From positions 1,054,001 to 1,118,000 of the forward strand of contig NZ_CP119757.1 of the NCBI RefSeq assembly GCF_029320955.1: 64,000 nucleotides of DNA, given 5' to 3'. The position numbers were made by a program, and so were the translations under genes. How positions within the stretch are numbered: position 1 is the stretch's first letter; each line of letters starts with the position of its first letter. This stretch comes from Flavobacterium sp. YJ01 (GTDB lineage: Bacteria; Bacteroidota; Bacteroidia; Flavobacteriales; Flavobacteriaceae). A model generated the notes under the pieces. It searched no databases and was not told where the DNA came from. It worked only from the letters and a program-made list of their open reading frames with translations. Below are positions 39,408-46,910 of the stretch, in pieces.

Positions 39408-40547
39408 ATGAAGTTTAAATTTTTATTTTTATTTTGCTTGGCAGTAGTAAATATTCAAGCACAAACAAAAAAACCTGCGGCTAAACCTGCAGCAAAACCT
39501 AAAACGGCAACAGCAGCAAAACCTGCAGCAGCGCCAAATCCAGGAGATGGAATTTTTGCAACAATTTCTACTACCAAAGGAGATATTGTAGTTTCGCTAG
39601 AATATGTAAAAGCTCCTGTAACTGTGGCAAATTTCATCACTTTGGCAGAAGGCAAAAATCCTTTTGTTAAGGCTGAAAAATTAAAAGGAAAACCATTTTA
39701 TGATGGATTAAAATTTCATAGAGTTATAAACGATTTTATGATTCAAGGAGGTGATCCAGACGGAAATGGTTCTGGAGGTCCAGGATATTCTTTTAAAGAC
39801 GAATTTGTTTCGGAATTAAAATTTGAAAAAGGCGGTGTTTTAGCAATGGCAAATTCTGGTCCTGCAACAAACGGAAGTCAATTTTTCATTACGCACAAAG
39901 ATACTCCCTGGTTAAATGGGAAACATACTATTTTTGGACATGTAGTTTCTGGTATGGACAATGTAAATAAAATTGTTCAGGATGATATCATGACAAAAAT
40001 TACCATTACTCGTAAAGGAGCTGCCGCTAAAAAATTTGATGCAGTAAAAATTTTCAGCGATGAAATGAAAAAAGGCGAATTGCAAAAAGAAGAAGCTAAA
40101 AAAGTCGTAGCAACTAAACAAGCATATTTCGCAGCAACAAAAGCAAAAGCAACTACAACTGCATCTGGTTTAAAATATGTAATTACAAAAAAAGGAACTG
40201 GAGTTAAAGGCGCTGAAGGATCAAATATTTATTTCCATTATGCAGGATATTTTGAAGATGGTAACTTATTTGACAGCAGTATATCTAGCGTAGCTAAAAC
40301 TTATGGAAAGTATGATGCTAACAGAGATGCTCAAGGCGGTTACAAAGCTTTTCCGTTTGCAGTTGGTAAAAAAGACGGTATGATTCCTGGCTTTATTGAA
40401 GCTCTTGACATGATGACAGATGGAGAAAAAGCAATCTTCTTTCTTCCTTCTAATTTAGCTTACGGCGAAAAAGGTGCCGGAGGAGTTATTCCGCCAAATG
40501 CTACTTTGATTTTTGAAATCGAAACCTATCAAAATCAACCTAATTAG
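39408..40547 (+). CDS. Exported peptidyl-prolyl isomerase, cyclophilin plus FKBP fusion
   Basis: 379 residues. It has the same domain order as its upstream neighbour, but a plain signal peptide (residues 1-18, ending IQAQ) and an Ala/Lys/Pro-rich linker (about 20-46) in place of the lipid anchor. Cyclophilin signature FYDGLKFHRVINDFMIQGGD and FKBP signature FHYAGYFEDGNLFDSS are intact. The pair is a tandem duplication with one membrane-tethered and one soluble copy. Last gene of the nrnA-gldI operon; a strong terminator follows at 40578. Confidence 0.93.
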   Translation: MKFKFLFLFCLAVVNIQAQTKKPAAKPAAKPKTATAAKPAAAPNPGDGIFATISTTKGDIVVSLEYVKAPVTVANFITLAEGKNPFVKAEKLKGKPFYDGLKFHRVINDFMIQGGDPDGNGSGGPGYSFKDEFVSELKFEKGGVLAMANSGPATNGSQFFITHKDTPWLNGKHTIFGHVVSGMDNVNKIVQDDIMTKITITRKGAAAKKFDAVKIFSDEMKKGELQKEEAKKVVATKQAYFAATKAKATTTASGLKYVITKKGTGVKGAEGSNIYFHYAGYFEDGNLFDSSISSVAKTYGKYDANRDAQGGYKAFPFAVGKKDGMIPGFIEALDMMTDGEKAIFFLPSNLAYGEKGAGGVIPPNATLIFEIETYQNQPN

Positions 40548-40577
40548 ATAACAGAGAATATTATTCTTTTAATTTAT

Positions 40578-40614
40578 AAAAAGCCATCAGATTATTTTTG
40601 ATGGCTTTTTCTTT
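40578..40614 (+). terminator. Terminator of the nrnA-gldI-PPIase operon
   Basis: AAAAAGCCATCA (40578-40589) pairs perfectly with TGATGGCTTTTT (40599-40610), then more T. It lies about 30 bp after the last isomerase gene. Confidence 0.9.
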
Positions 40615-40719
40615 TTCAATATTTTGAATAATTCACAATTCAAGACTTTAAAATTCAATTTTATTAGTATTAAATCAATTTTCTCAACATAGTACGATAA
40701 AATCCTAAACAAAATAACT

Positions 40720-40727
40720 TACCTTTG
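40720..40727 (+). promoter_or_regulatory. Possible -7 box of the EamA gene
   Basis: TACCTTTG fits TAnnTTTG and lies 30 bp upstream of the ATG at 40758. No convincing -33 TTG is seen. Confidence 0.4.
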
Positions 40728-40757
40728 CCGGCTTGAATTTTTAAAAATACGTAAATT

Positions 40758-41666
40758 ATGATGTCTCAAAACAATGTTTTAAAAGGTGTTTTTTTTGTTG
40801 CTTTAGGTGCAACAACATACGGAATGCTAGCTACTTTTGTCAAAATAGCTTATTCTGAAGGATACACTACGGCAGAAGTTACAAGCTCTCAATTTATTTA
40901 TGGAATTACAGGAATTCTTTTAATCAATCTTTTTCAGAGAATTAAAAATAAAAATCAAGCGGTTAAAGCAACTCCAAAAAACATATTTAGTTTAATGCTT
41001 GCTGGAACTTCTTTAGGAATGACCAGTTTATTCTTTTATCTGGCTGTAAAATACATTCCAGTTTCTATCGGAATCGTTTTATTGATGCAAACCGTTTGGA
41101 TGGGAGTTTTACTTGAAATGATTTTAGAAAAAAAATTGCCTTCAAAACAAAAAGTCATTGCTGTATTTATTGTGCTTTTCGGAACGGTATTAGCAACAAA
41201 CATTATAAACAATGATATTACGTTAGACTGGAGAGGTTTAGCATGGGGAATAATGGCAGCAGCTTCATTTACTACCACGATGTTTACTGCAAATCGAGTG
41301 GCAACCGAGATTTCGTCAGCGCAAAGAAGTCTTTATATGCTCTTAGGCGGATCTGTTATTGTATTTTCTTTTGCGTTTTTTACGCAGGTTTCTCCTTTCA
41401 ATCTTGAAATTTTCTTAAAATGGGGAATTGTTTTGGCTCTGTTCGGAACCATAATTCCTCCAATGTTGATGAATGCAGGATTTCCTTTAACTGGTATCGG
41501 ACTTGGAAGTATTGTATCGGCGCTTGAATTGCCCGTATCTGTAATGATGGCTTACGTTTTATTAAATGAAACAGTAGTTTTTTCGCAATGGGTTGGAATT
41601 GTTCTAATTATTCTTGCCATTATTATTATGAATGTAAATTTCAAGGCAAAAAATAATCCAAAGTAA
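40758..41666 (+). CDS. EamA-family (DMT) transporter
   Basis: 302 residues with about ten hydrophobic segments in two EamA halves (first half starts GVFFVALGATTYGMLATFVK; second half with WRGLAWGIMAAASFTTTMFT; end IPPMLMNAGFPLTGIGLGSI followed by ALELPVSVMMAYVLLNETV). Such carriers export amino acids, nucleosides or other metabolites; the substrate cannot be read here. Two adjacent ATG codons make the exact start uncertain by one residue. It is followed, without a clear terminator, by a DoxX gene 77 bp away. Confidence 0.88.
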   Translation: MMSQNNVLKGVFFVALGATTYGMLATFVKIAYSEGYTTAEVTSSQFIYGITGILLINLFQRIKNKNQAVKATPKNIFSLMLAGTSLGMTSLFFYLAVKYIPVSIGIVLLMQTVWMGVLLEMILEKKLPSKQKVIAVFIVLFGTVLATNIINNDITLDWRGLAWGIMAAASFTTTMFTANRVATEISSAQRSLYMLLGGSVIVFSFAFFTQVSPFNLEIFLKWGIVLALFGTIIPPMLMNAGFPLTGIGLGSIVSALELPVSVMMAYVLLNETVVFSQWVGIVLIILAIIIMNVNFKAKNNPK

Positions 41667-41743
41667 GCATTCTTAAAAAAAGAGCTCCTGTAATGCAATA
41701 ATTGTTAATTTTTTTATAAATTCGTGATAAACAATAAGATATC

Positions 41744-42100
41744 ATGATTCTACCCTGGCATTTATATTTAATGGCTTTTCTATATATAGGTGCTGGAATT
41801 AATCATTTTAGAAAGCCAAGAATGTATATTAAAATCATTCCGCCTTTCTTTCAGAATACTAAATTAATAAATATTTTAAGTGGTGCTGCCGAAATAATAT
41901 TAGGCATTCTGCTGACTATACCTGCGACAAAAATTTTCGCCGCCTGGGGAATTATAGCTTTACTTATTGCTGTTTTTCCCGCAAATTTATACATGTTTCA
42001 AAATAAAAAAGCAGGTTTTGGTTTACCAAGATGGATTTTATTTGTACGTTTGCTCTTACAAATTGTTTTAATTTATTGGGCTTACCAATATATATTCTAA
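41744..42100 (+). CDS. DoxX-like small membrane protein
   Basis: 118 residues with four hydrophobic segments. GAGINHFRKPRMYIKIIPPF and LSGAAEIILGILLTIPATK are typical of the DoxX/SURF4-like family found in redox and stress contexts. Function is unassigned. It lies 28 bp upstream of aqpZ and may share its transcript. Confidence 0.82.
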   Translation: MILPWHLYLMAFLYIGAGINHFRKPRMYIKIIPPFFQNTKLINILSGAAEIILGILLTIPATKIFAAWGIIALLIAVFPANLYMFQNKKAGFGLPRWILFVRLLLQIVLIYWAYQYIF

Positions 42101-42128
42101 CATTAACCATTAATTAAATTCTTTTATT

Positions 42129-42851
42129 ATGAAAAAATTATTTGCTGAGTTCTTCGGAACTTACTGGCTTGTTTTTGGCGGTTGCGGAAGTGCCCTATTT
42201 GCTGCGGGTTTTCCTGAATTAGGAATTGGATTTGCTGGTGTTGCACTTGCTTTTGGTTTAACAGTAGTAGCGATGGCTTATGCCGTTGGACACATTTCTG
42301 GAGGACATTTTAATCCAGCCGTTTCTTTTGGATTATGGGCAGGAGGAAAATTTCCGATTAAAGATCTAATTCCATATATAATAGCACAATGTATTGGTGC
42401 TATAGCTGCAGCTGGTACATTATATACTATTGCATCTGGAAAAGCTGGTTTTGCAATAGACAACACTAAAGCTGGAGCATTTGCATCAAATGGTTTTGGA
42501 GCCTTCTCTCCTGATGGCTATTCTTTACAAGCCTGTTTTATAGCTGAATTTGTTCTTACACTACTCTTTATTTTAATTATTCTTGGCTCAACAGACAAAT
42601 TTGCTAACAGCAATTTTTGCGGTATTGCAATTGGTTTAACACTTACCGTAATTCATTTAGTTAGTATTCCAATTACAAATACTTCTGTAAATCCTGCAAG
42701 ATCGCTTTCTCAGGCGGTTTTTACTGGAGGCGAACCATTATCTCAGGTTTGGCTTTTCTGGGCAGCACCAATTTTGGGCGCAATCGCGGCAGGATTTATC
42801 TATAAAAATCTATTACAGCAAGAAGGTGAACCTGAAAAAATAGTATTATAA
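42129..42851 (+). CDS. aqpZ: Aquaporin Z
   Basis: 240 residues, inner membrane, with six hydrophobic spans. The two half-helix motifs are [10 protein letters not shown] (Asn62) and SVNPARSL (Asn188). The residues around them, with His and small side chains and no glycerol-facilitator Asp after the second NPA, fit a water channel rather than GlpF. It is followed by a weak hairpin at 42883-42922. Confidence 0.95.
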   Translation: MKKLFAEFFGTYWLVFGGCGSALFAAGFPELGIGFAGVALAFGLTVVAMAYAVGHISGGHFNPAVSFGLWAGGKFPIKDLIPYIIAQCIGAIAAAGTLYTIASGKAGFAIDNTKAGAFASNGFGAFSPDGYSLQACFIAEFVLTLLFILIILGSTDKFANSNFCGIAIGLTLTVIHLVSIPITNTSVNPARSLSQAVFTGGEPLSQVWLFWAAPILGAIAAGFIYKNLLQQEGEPEKIVL

Positions 42852-42882
42852 TAATTATAAATTAGCATAATAATTTATTTCG

Positions 42883-42925
42883 AAAGAGAAAATCAGATAT
42901 ATTTATATTTGGTTTTCTCTTTTCC
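42883..42925 (+). terminator. Probable terminator of aqpZ
   Basis: AAAGAGAAAA (42883-42892) pairs with TTTTCTCTTT (42913-42922) around a 20-nt loop. The stem is AT-rich and the T run broken, so it is moderate. Confidence 0.5.
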
Positions 42926-42975
42926 TTTGGATAAAATCGGCAAGAAAACGTTATTTCAACTCAAATATTTATATT

Positions 42976-43803
42976 ATGAACGAAATTATTTCTTACTTCA
43001 GTACAATTCCATCTTCGCACAGAAGTCTTATTCTTATTGGCGGAATTACTATTTTTTGGTTAATTGAAAACTCTTTTCCTTTATTCAGAATGCAATATAA
43101 AAAATGGCCGCATGCTGGAATAAATTTCTTTTTCACATTTACAACAATTATTGTCAATTTTATTTTGGCTTTCATTTTAATAAAAACGGCAAGCTGGACA
43201 ACAGAAAATCATTTTGGAATTTTACAATGGCTGCCAGAAATGCCTATTTGGCTTTATACCTTAATCGGTTTATTGCTTTTGGATTTAATTGGCGCTTATT
43301 TAGCGCATTTCGTTCAACATAAATTCAAATATCTGTGGCAATTTCATTTAGTCCATCATACCGATACTTGGATTGATACCACAACTGCAAATAGGCATCA
43401 TCCTGGAGAAAGTGTAATTCGTTTTATATTTACCACTTTAGGCGTTTTAATTGTTGGTTCTCCAATGTGGATGGTTTTTCTATATCAATCTCTTTCTGTC
43501 GTCGCTTCACAATTTAATCATGCTAATATTTCATTGCCAGAGAAACTAGATATTTTTATGAGTTATTTTATCGTTTCTCCAAATATGCACAAAGTACATC
43601 ATCATTATGTTCTGCCTTATACAGATAGCAATTATGGAAATATATTTTCGGTTTGGGACAGACTTTTTGGAACTTTTACCTACCTTCCTAAAGATCAATT
43701 AATCTATGGAGTTGACACGCACATGAAGCCAGAAGAAAATAATAAACTGAAGAATCTGTTAAAAATTCCATTTGAAAAATCAAGATCCTTTAAAAACAGC
43801 TAA
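42976..43803 (+). CDS. Sterol desaturase/fatty acid hydroxylase family membrane protein
   Basis: 275 residues with about four to five membrane spans. The eight-histidine di-iron pattern is visible: HFVQH (about residue 113), HLVHH (about 127), and NMHKVHHHY with further His near 215. Members hydroxylate or desaturate lipids, carotenoids or hopanoid-type substrates. The substrate is unknown. It stands alone between aqpZ and TIGR03643. Confidence 0.88.
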   Translation: MNEIISYFSTIPSSHRSLILIGGITIFWLIENSFPLFRMQYKKWPHAGINFFFTFTTIIVNFILAFILIKTASWTTENHFGILQWLPEMPIWLYTLIGLLLLDLIGAYLAHFVQHKFKYLWQFHLVHHTDTWIDTTTANRHHPGESVIRFIFTTLGVLIVGSPMWMVFLYQSLSVVASQFNHANISLPEKLDIFMSYFIVSPNMHKVHHHYVLPYTDSNYGNIFSVWDRLFGTFTYLPKDQLIYGVDTHMKPEENNKLKNLLKIPFEKSRSFKNS

Positions 43804-43924
43804 AAACATTAAAAAAAATATACTCTACCGAAACAACTTATTATTTTTTTTTTTAATATTGATACATAAATTGAGAATCAATCTATTAATAATTAACACC
43901 CTATTTTGAATTAATTTTCACGTG

Positions 43925-44203
43925 ATGAAAAAGAGTAGCCGCAAAGAATTGACTTGGGAGCAAACCGAAAGACTTGTTTCGTTAGCTTTAGAAGAAAAAA
44001 ATCCATTTGAAATTATAAAAAAAGAATTTGGATTAGCAGAAAAAGAAGTTCTGGAAATCATGAAAAAGAAGATGCCTCTTGAAAAATTTGAGATGTGGAA
44101 AAAGAAGGCAATCGCAAACAAACCAAAACCAAAACCAGTAAAAATAGATGATTTTGATGAAGATTTGGATGGAAAATATTATATAAAAAATAAACTAGAC
44201 TAA
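43925..44203 (+). CDS. TIGR03643 family small protein
   Basis: 92 residues, cytoplasmic. The block LTWEQTERLVSLALEEKNPF, then FEIIKKEFGLAEKEVLEIMK, is characteristic of TIGR03643, whose function is unknown. It reads as a helix-turn-helix-like three-helix unit with a basic tail. The ATG at 43925 is preferred over an in-frame GTG immediately before it. Confidence 0.82.
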   Translation: MKKSSRKELTWEQTERLVSLALEEKNPFEIIKKEFGLAEKEVLEIMKKKMPLEKFEMWKKKAIANKPKPKPVKIDDFDEDLDGKYYIKNKLD

Positions 44204-44211
44204 ACTTTGAG

Positions 44212-44236
44212 CTCCTGTTTTTCAGGAGTTTTTTTT
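44212..44236 (+). terminator. Terminator of the TIGR03643 gene
   Basis: CTCCTG (44212-44217) pairs with CAGGAG (44223-44228) around TTTTT, followed by eight T. Confidence 0.85.
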
Positions 44237-44312
44237 ATTTTAAATTTATTGTTATTTTTTAGTAACTTTTCGACACTTTTTGTGACAAATACTATTAACT
44301 AAATATATACAA

Positions 44313-46169
44313 ATGAAAAAAATACTTTACACCTTAGCTCTAGCGGTTACATTTTGGAGCTGTAAAACAGGTAGCACTGGTGCCGCAAAAAGCAATACGG
44401 TAGAAGTTAATATCAATCTAACCGACGTTAAAGATGATAAAGTGCTGGTAACAGTAACACCTCCAGCAATTAAAACAGACGAAATTGTTTATAGTATTCC
44501 GAAAACAGTTCCAGGAACTTATTCTACAGATAATTACGGAAAATATTCAGAAGACTTCAAAGCTTTTGATGCTAAAGGAAATGCATTAACTGTAAAAAGA
44601 TTAGACGACAATTCTTGGTCTATCTCAAATGCAAAAACTTTAAAGAAAATCACTTATTTGGTAAACGATACTTTCGATACTGAAAAAGGAACAGGATTTG
44701 GTAATGATGACGTTTTTTCTCCAGCAGGAACTAACATTGATGCAGGCAAAAACTTCATGCTAAATACTCATGGTTTTGTTGGATATTTTCAAGATAAATT
44801 AGATGTTCCGTACAAAGTTACTATTACACATCCTGACACGCTTTGGGGCGCAACTTCTATGACAGATGAAGATGCAAGTAATACTTCAGATGTGTTTTCA
44901 ACTTCTCGTTATGCTATTTTAGTAGAAAATCCAATTATGTATTCTAAACCTGATTACACTACATTTAATGTAAATGGAATGGATATTTTAATTGCGGTTT
45001 ACTCTCCTACTGGAAAATATACTGCAGAAAGCATTACGCCAGAAATGAAAACTATGATGACGGCGCAGAAAAACTTTTTAGGAAAAGTAAATTCTACTAA
45101 AAAATATACTGTTTTAGTCTATTTATCAAGCATGGCAAAAGATGATGCACATGGTTTTGGAGCTTTAGAACATCCTACAGCGACTACGGTAGTTTTGCCA
45201 GAATCTATGCCAAAAGAAAAATTAGTTGAAACGATGAAAGATGTAGTTTCTCACGAGTTTTTCCACATTGTTACGCCATTGACAATTCATTCAAAAGAAA
45301 TTCAATTCTTTGATTATAATGCGCCAAAAATGTCTGAGCATTTATGGATGTACGAAGGTGTTACAGAATATTTTGCTAATCTTTTCCAAATCAACCAAGG
45401 TTTAATTGATGAAGCAGAATTCTACACTAGAATTGCAGATAAAATTGAACAAGCTAAAGGATTAAACGATACAATGTCATTTACTGTAATGAGTAAAAAC
45501 GTTTTAGAGCAACCTTACAAAGATCAATATTTAAATGTGTATCAAAAAGGAGCTTTAATTGGTATGTGTATCGATATTATCATTAGAGAGAAAAGCAACG
45601 GAGAAAGAGGTATTTTAGATTTAATGCACAAATTATCTGATGAATATGGTGTTGAAAAACCATTTAATGATGATGAATTGTTTGCTAAAATCACTTCATT
45701 AACTTACCCAGAAGTTGGAGAATTCTTAAACAAATATGTAGCAGGAACAACTCCAATTCCTTACGATTTTTATTTAGCTAAAGTTGGAGTTTCAAAAGCT
45801 ACTGAGAAAAAACCTGGAAATCCTTTCATTAAAGGACAAGTTCCAAATATTACTATCGACAAAGCAACAAAAGAAATTACTGTTCGCGCTGAGTCTGAAT
45901 CTATTGAATTCTTCAAAAACCTTAAATTAAAAGGTGGTGATAAAATTTTAACTGTAAATGATAAATCATACAATTTAGATAATATTTATGATTTGATTAC
46001 AGAAAGCGAAAATTGGAAAGAAAACGATCCAATTACACTAAAAATAAAACGTGGTGCAAAAGAAGAAACTATCAAAGGAACTGTAAAATTACCATACGAT
46101 GAAGCTGAAACTTTTAAAGCTACTGATGCTTCAAAAGAGAAACTTAAAAATGCATGGCTAAAAGGATAA
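44313..46169 (+). CDS. M61-family metallopeptidase with PDZ domain
   Basis: 618 residues. A probable lipoprotein signal (FWSC, Cys17). The N-terminal ~200 residues match the M61 beta domain. The thermolysin-like zinc site is HEFFH at 314-318, with the third ligand Glu in WMYEGVTEYFANL. A PDZ-like domain lies at about 510-595 (FFKNLKLKGGDKILTVNDKS). M61 enzymes (glycyl aminopeptidase group) clip Gly/Ala N-termini in the envelope. It is bounded by terminators and is monocistronic. Confidence 0.93.
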   Translation: MKKILYTLALAVTFWSCKTGSTGAAKSNTVEVNINLTDVKDDKVLVTVTPPAIKTDEIVYSIPKTVPGTYSTDNYGKYSEDFKAFDAKGNALTVKRLDDNSWSISNAKTLKKITYLVNDTFDTEKGTGFGNDDVFSPAGTNIDAGKNFMLNTHGFVGYFQDKLDVPYKVTITHPDTLWGATSMTDEDASNTSDVFSTSRYAILVENPIMYSKPDYTTFNVNGMDILIAVYSPTGKYTAESITPEMKTMMTAQKNFLGKVNSTKKYTVLVYLSSMAKDDAHGFGALEHPTATTVVLPESMPKEKLVETMKDVVSHEFFHIVTPLTIHSKEIQFFDYNAPKMSEHLWMYEGVTEYFANLFQINQGLIDEAEFYTRIADKIEQAKGLNDTMSFTVMSKNVLEQPYKDQYLNVYQKGALIGMCIDIIIREKSNGERGILDLMHKLSDEYGVEKPFNDDELFAKITSLTYPEVGEFLNKYVAGTTPIPYDFYLAKVGVSKATEKKPGNPFIKGQVPNITIDKATKEITVRAESESIEFFKNLKLKGGDKILTVNDKSYNLDNIYDLITESENWKENDPITLKIKRGAKEETIKGTVKLPYDEAETFKATDASKEKLKNAWLKG

Positions 46170-46190
46170 TTTCTTTTTTCAAAACATAAA

Positions 46191-46220
46191 AAAACCGACA
46201 AGTGATTGTCGGTTTTTTTA
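46191..46220 (+). terminator. Terminator of the M61 peptidase gene
   Basis: AAAACCGACA (46191-46200) pairs with TGTCGGTTTT (46207-46216), then TTTT. Confidence 0.9.
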
Positions 46221-46239
46221 TTGTGATTATTTGTTCCGC

Positions 46240-46314
46240 TTGTCAGACTGAGCGAAGTCGAAGTCCCACAATGTGATTCGGCTTGCGGGGCTTCGACTTC
46301 GCTCAGCCTGACAA
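46240..46314. repeat. 24-bp inverted repeat with GAGCGAAGTCGAAG arms
   Basis: Arms 46240-46263 and 46291-46314 are reverse complements with one mismatch and a 27-nt GC-rich loop. It lies between the convergent M61 peptidase and the small unknown gene, next to a normal terminator. Confidence 0.85.
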
Positions 46315-46322
46315 ACTTTATA

Positions 46323-46766
46323 CTATTTCTTCACCGGAAATTTCCAGTCAAATTCGTCTTTATCATTGATGATCGCTCCAATTTCAAACTTCACAACTTC
46401 ATCAAATTCTGTTTGCAGAATAAACCAATTGTCTTCGTTGAAATAATTTTCGAAAGTATCAAAAGTTTCCTGATTGTATTTTGTAATTCCTTTTGTTGCT
46501 AAATCTTTCTTTACATCAGCAATTTTTCTTCCAATTAATTTGAATCCGAAAACTTCTAGATTATTACTTGAAGCTACAAGATAACCTAATTTTAAATCTT
46601 CTTCTTGATAAAATGTCAATCTGATTTTATGCACATTATACACAAAAATCACATTATCATCTTCGTCTTTATAATTTTTATCAGGTTTTCCTAAAACTGC
46701 CGTTACATCATTCTGCTTCATTCCAAAAAGCAGTTTATCAATTCCTGATTTTAAATTTATTCTCAT
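46323..46766 (-). CDS. Small cytoplasmic protein of unknown function
   Basis: 147 residues, no signal peptide. The start KSGIDKLLFGMKQNDVTAVLGKPDK resembles the SmpA/BamE-like pattern in which a short helix pair precedes GxP, seen in several unrelated small proteins. VYNVHKIRLTFYQEEDLKLG and a tail DEFDWKFPVKK follow. No family can be named firmly. It faces the M61 peptidase gene. Confidence 0.68.
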   Translation of the reverse strand: MRINLKSGIDKLLFGMKQNDVTAVLGKPDKNYKDEDDNVIFVYNVHKIRLTFYQEEDLKLGYLVASSNNLEVFGFKLIGRKIADVKKDLATKGITKYNQETFDTFENYFNEDNWFILQTEFDEVVKFEIGAIINDKDEFDWKFPVKK

Positions 46767-46818
46767 ATTTCGTTTTCTTTATTTGAAGTGCAAATTTCGT
46801 GAAGTTTTTTGTTGTTCC

Positions 46819-46847
46819 GCCACGAATTGTACAAATTTTCACGAATT
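46819..46847. repeat. Single GCCACGAATT-type repeat arm
   Basis: GCCACGAATTGTACAAATTT followed by TCACGAATT folds on itself partly and matches the left arms at 35119 and 58701. It lies in the spacer between the small unknown gene and GH92. Confidence 0.65.
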
Positions 46848-46860
46848 AAATATTCTAACA

Positions 46861-46893
46861 AAACCTAACAGGTTTTAAAAACCTGTTAGGTTT
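46861..46893 (-). terminator. Strong hairpin downstream of GH92
   Basis: AAACCTAACAGGTTT (46861-46875) and AAACCTGTTAGGTTT (46879-46893) form a perfect 15-bp stem with a 3-nt loop. It lies 17 bp past the GH92 stop. There is no long T run, so it may work as an mRNA end-stabiliser. Confidence 0.65.
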
Positions 46894-46910
46894 ATAGCTC
46901 AGCACCTTAA

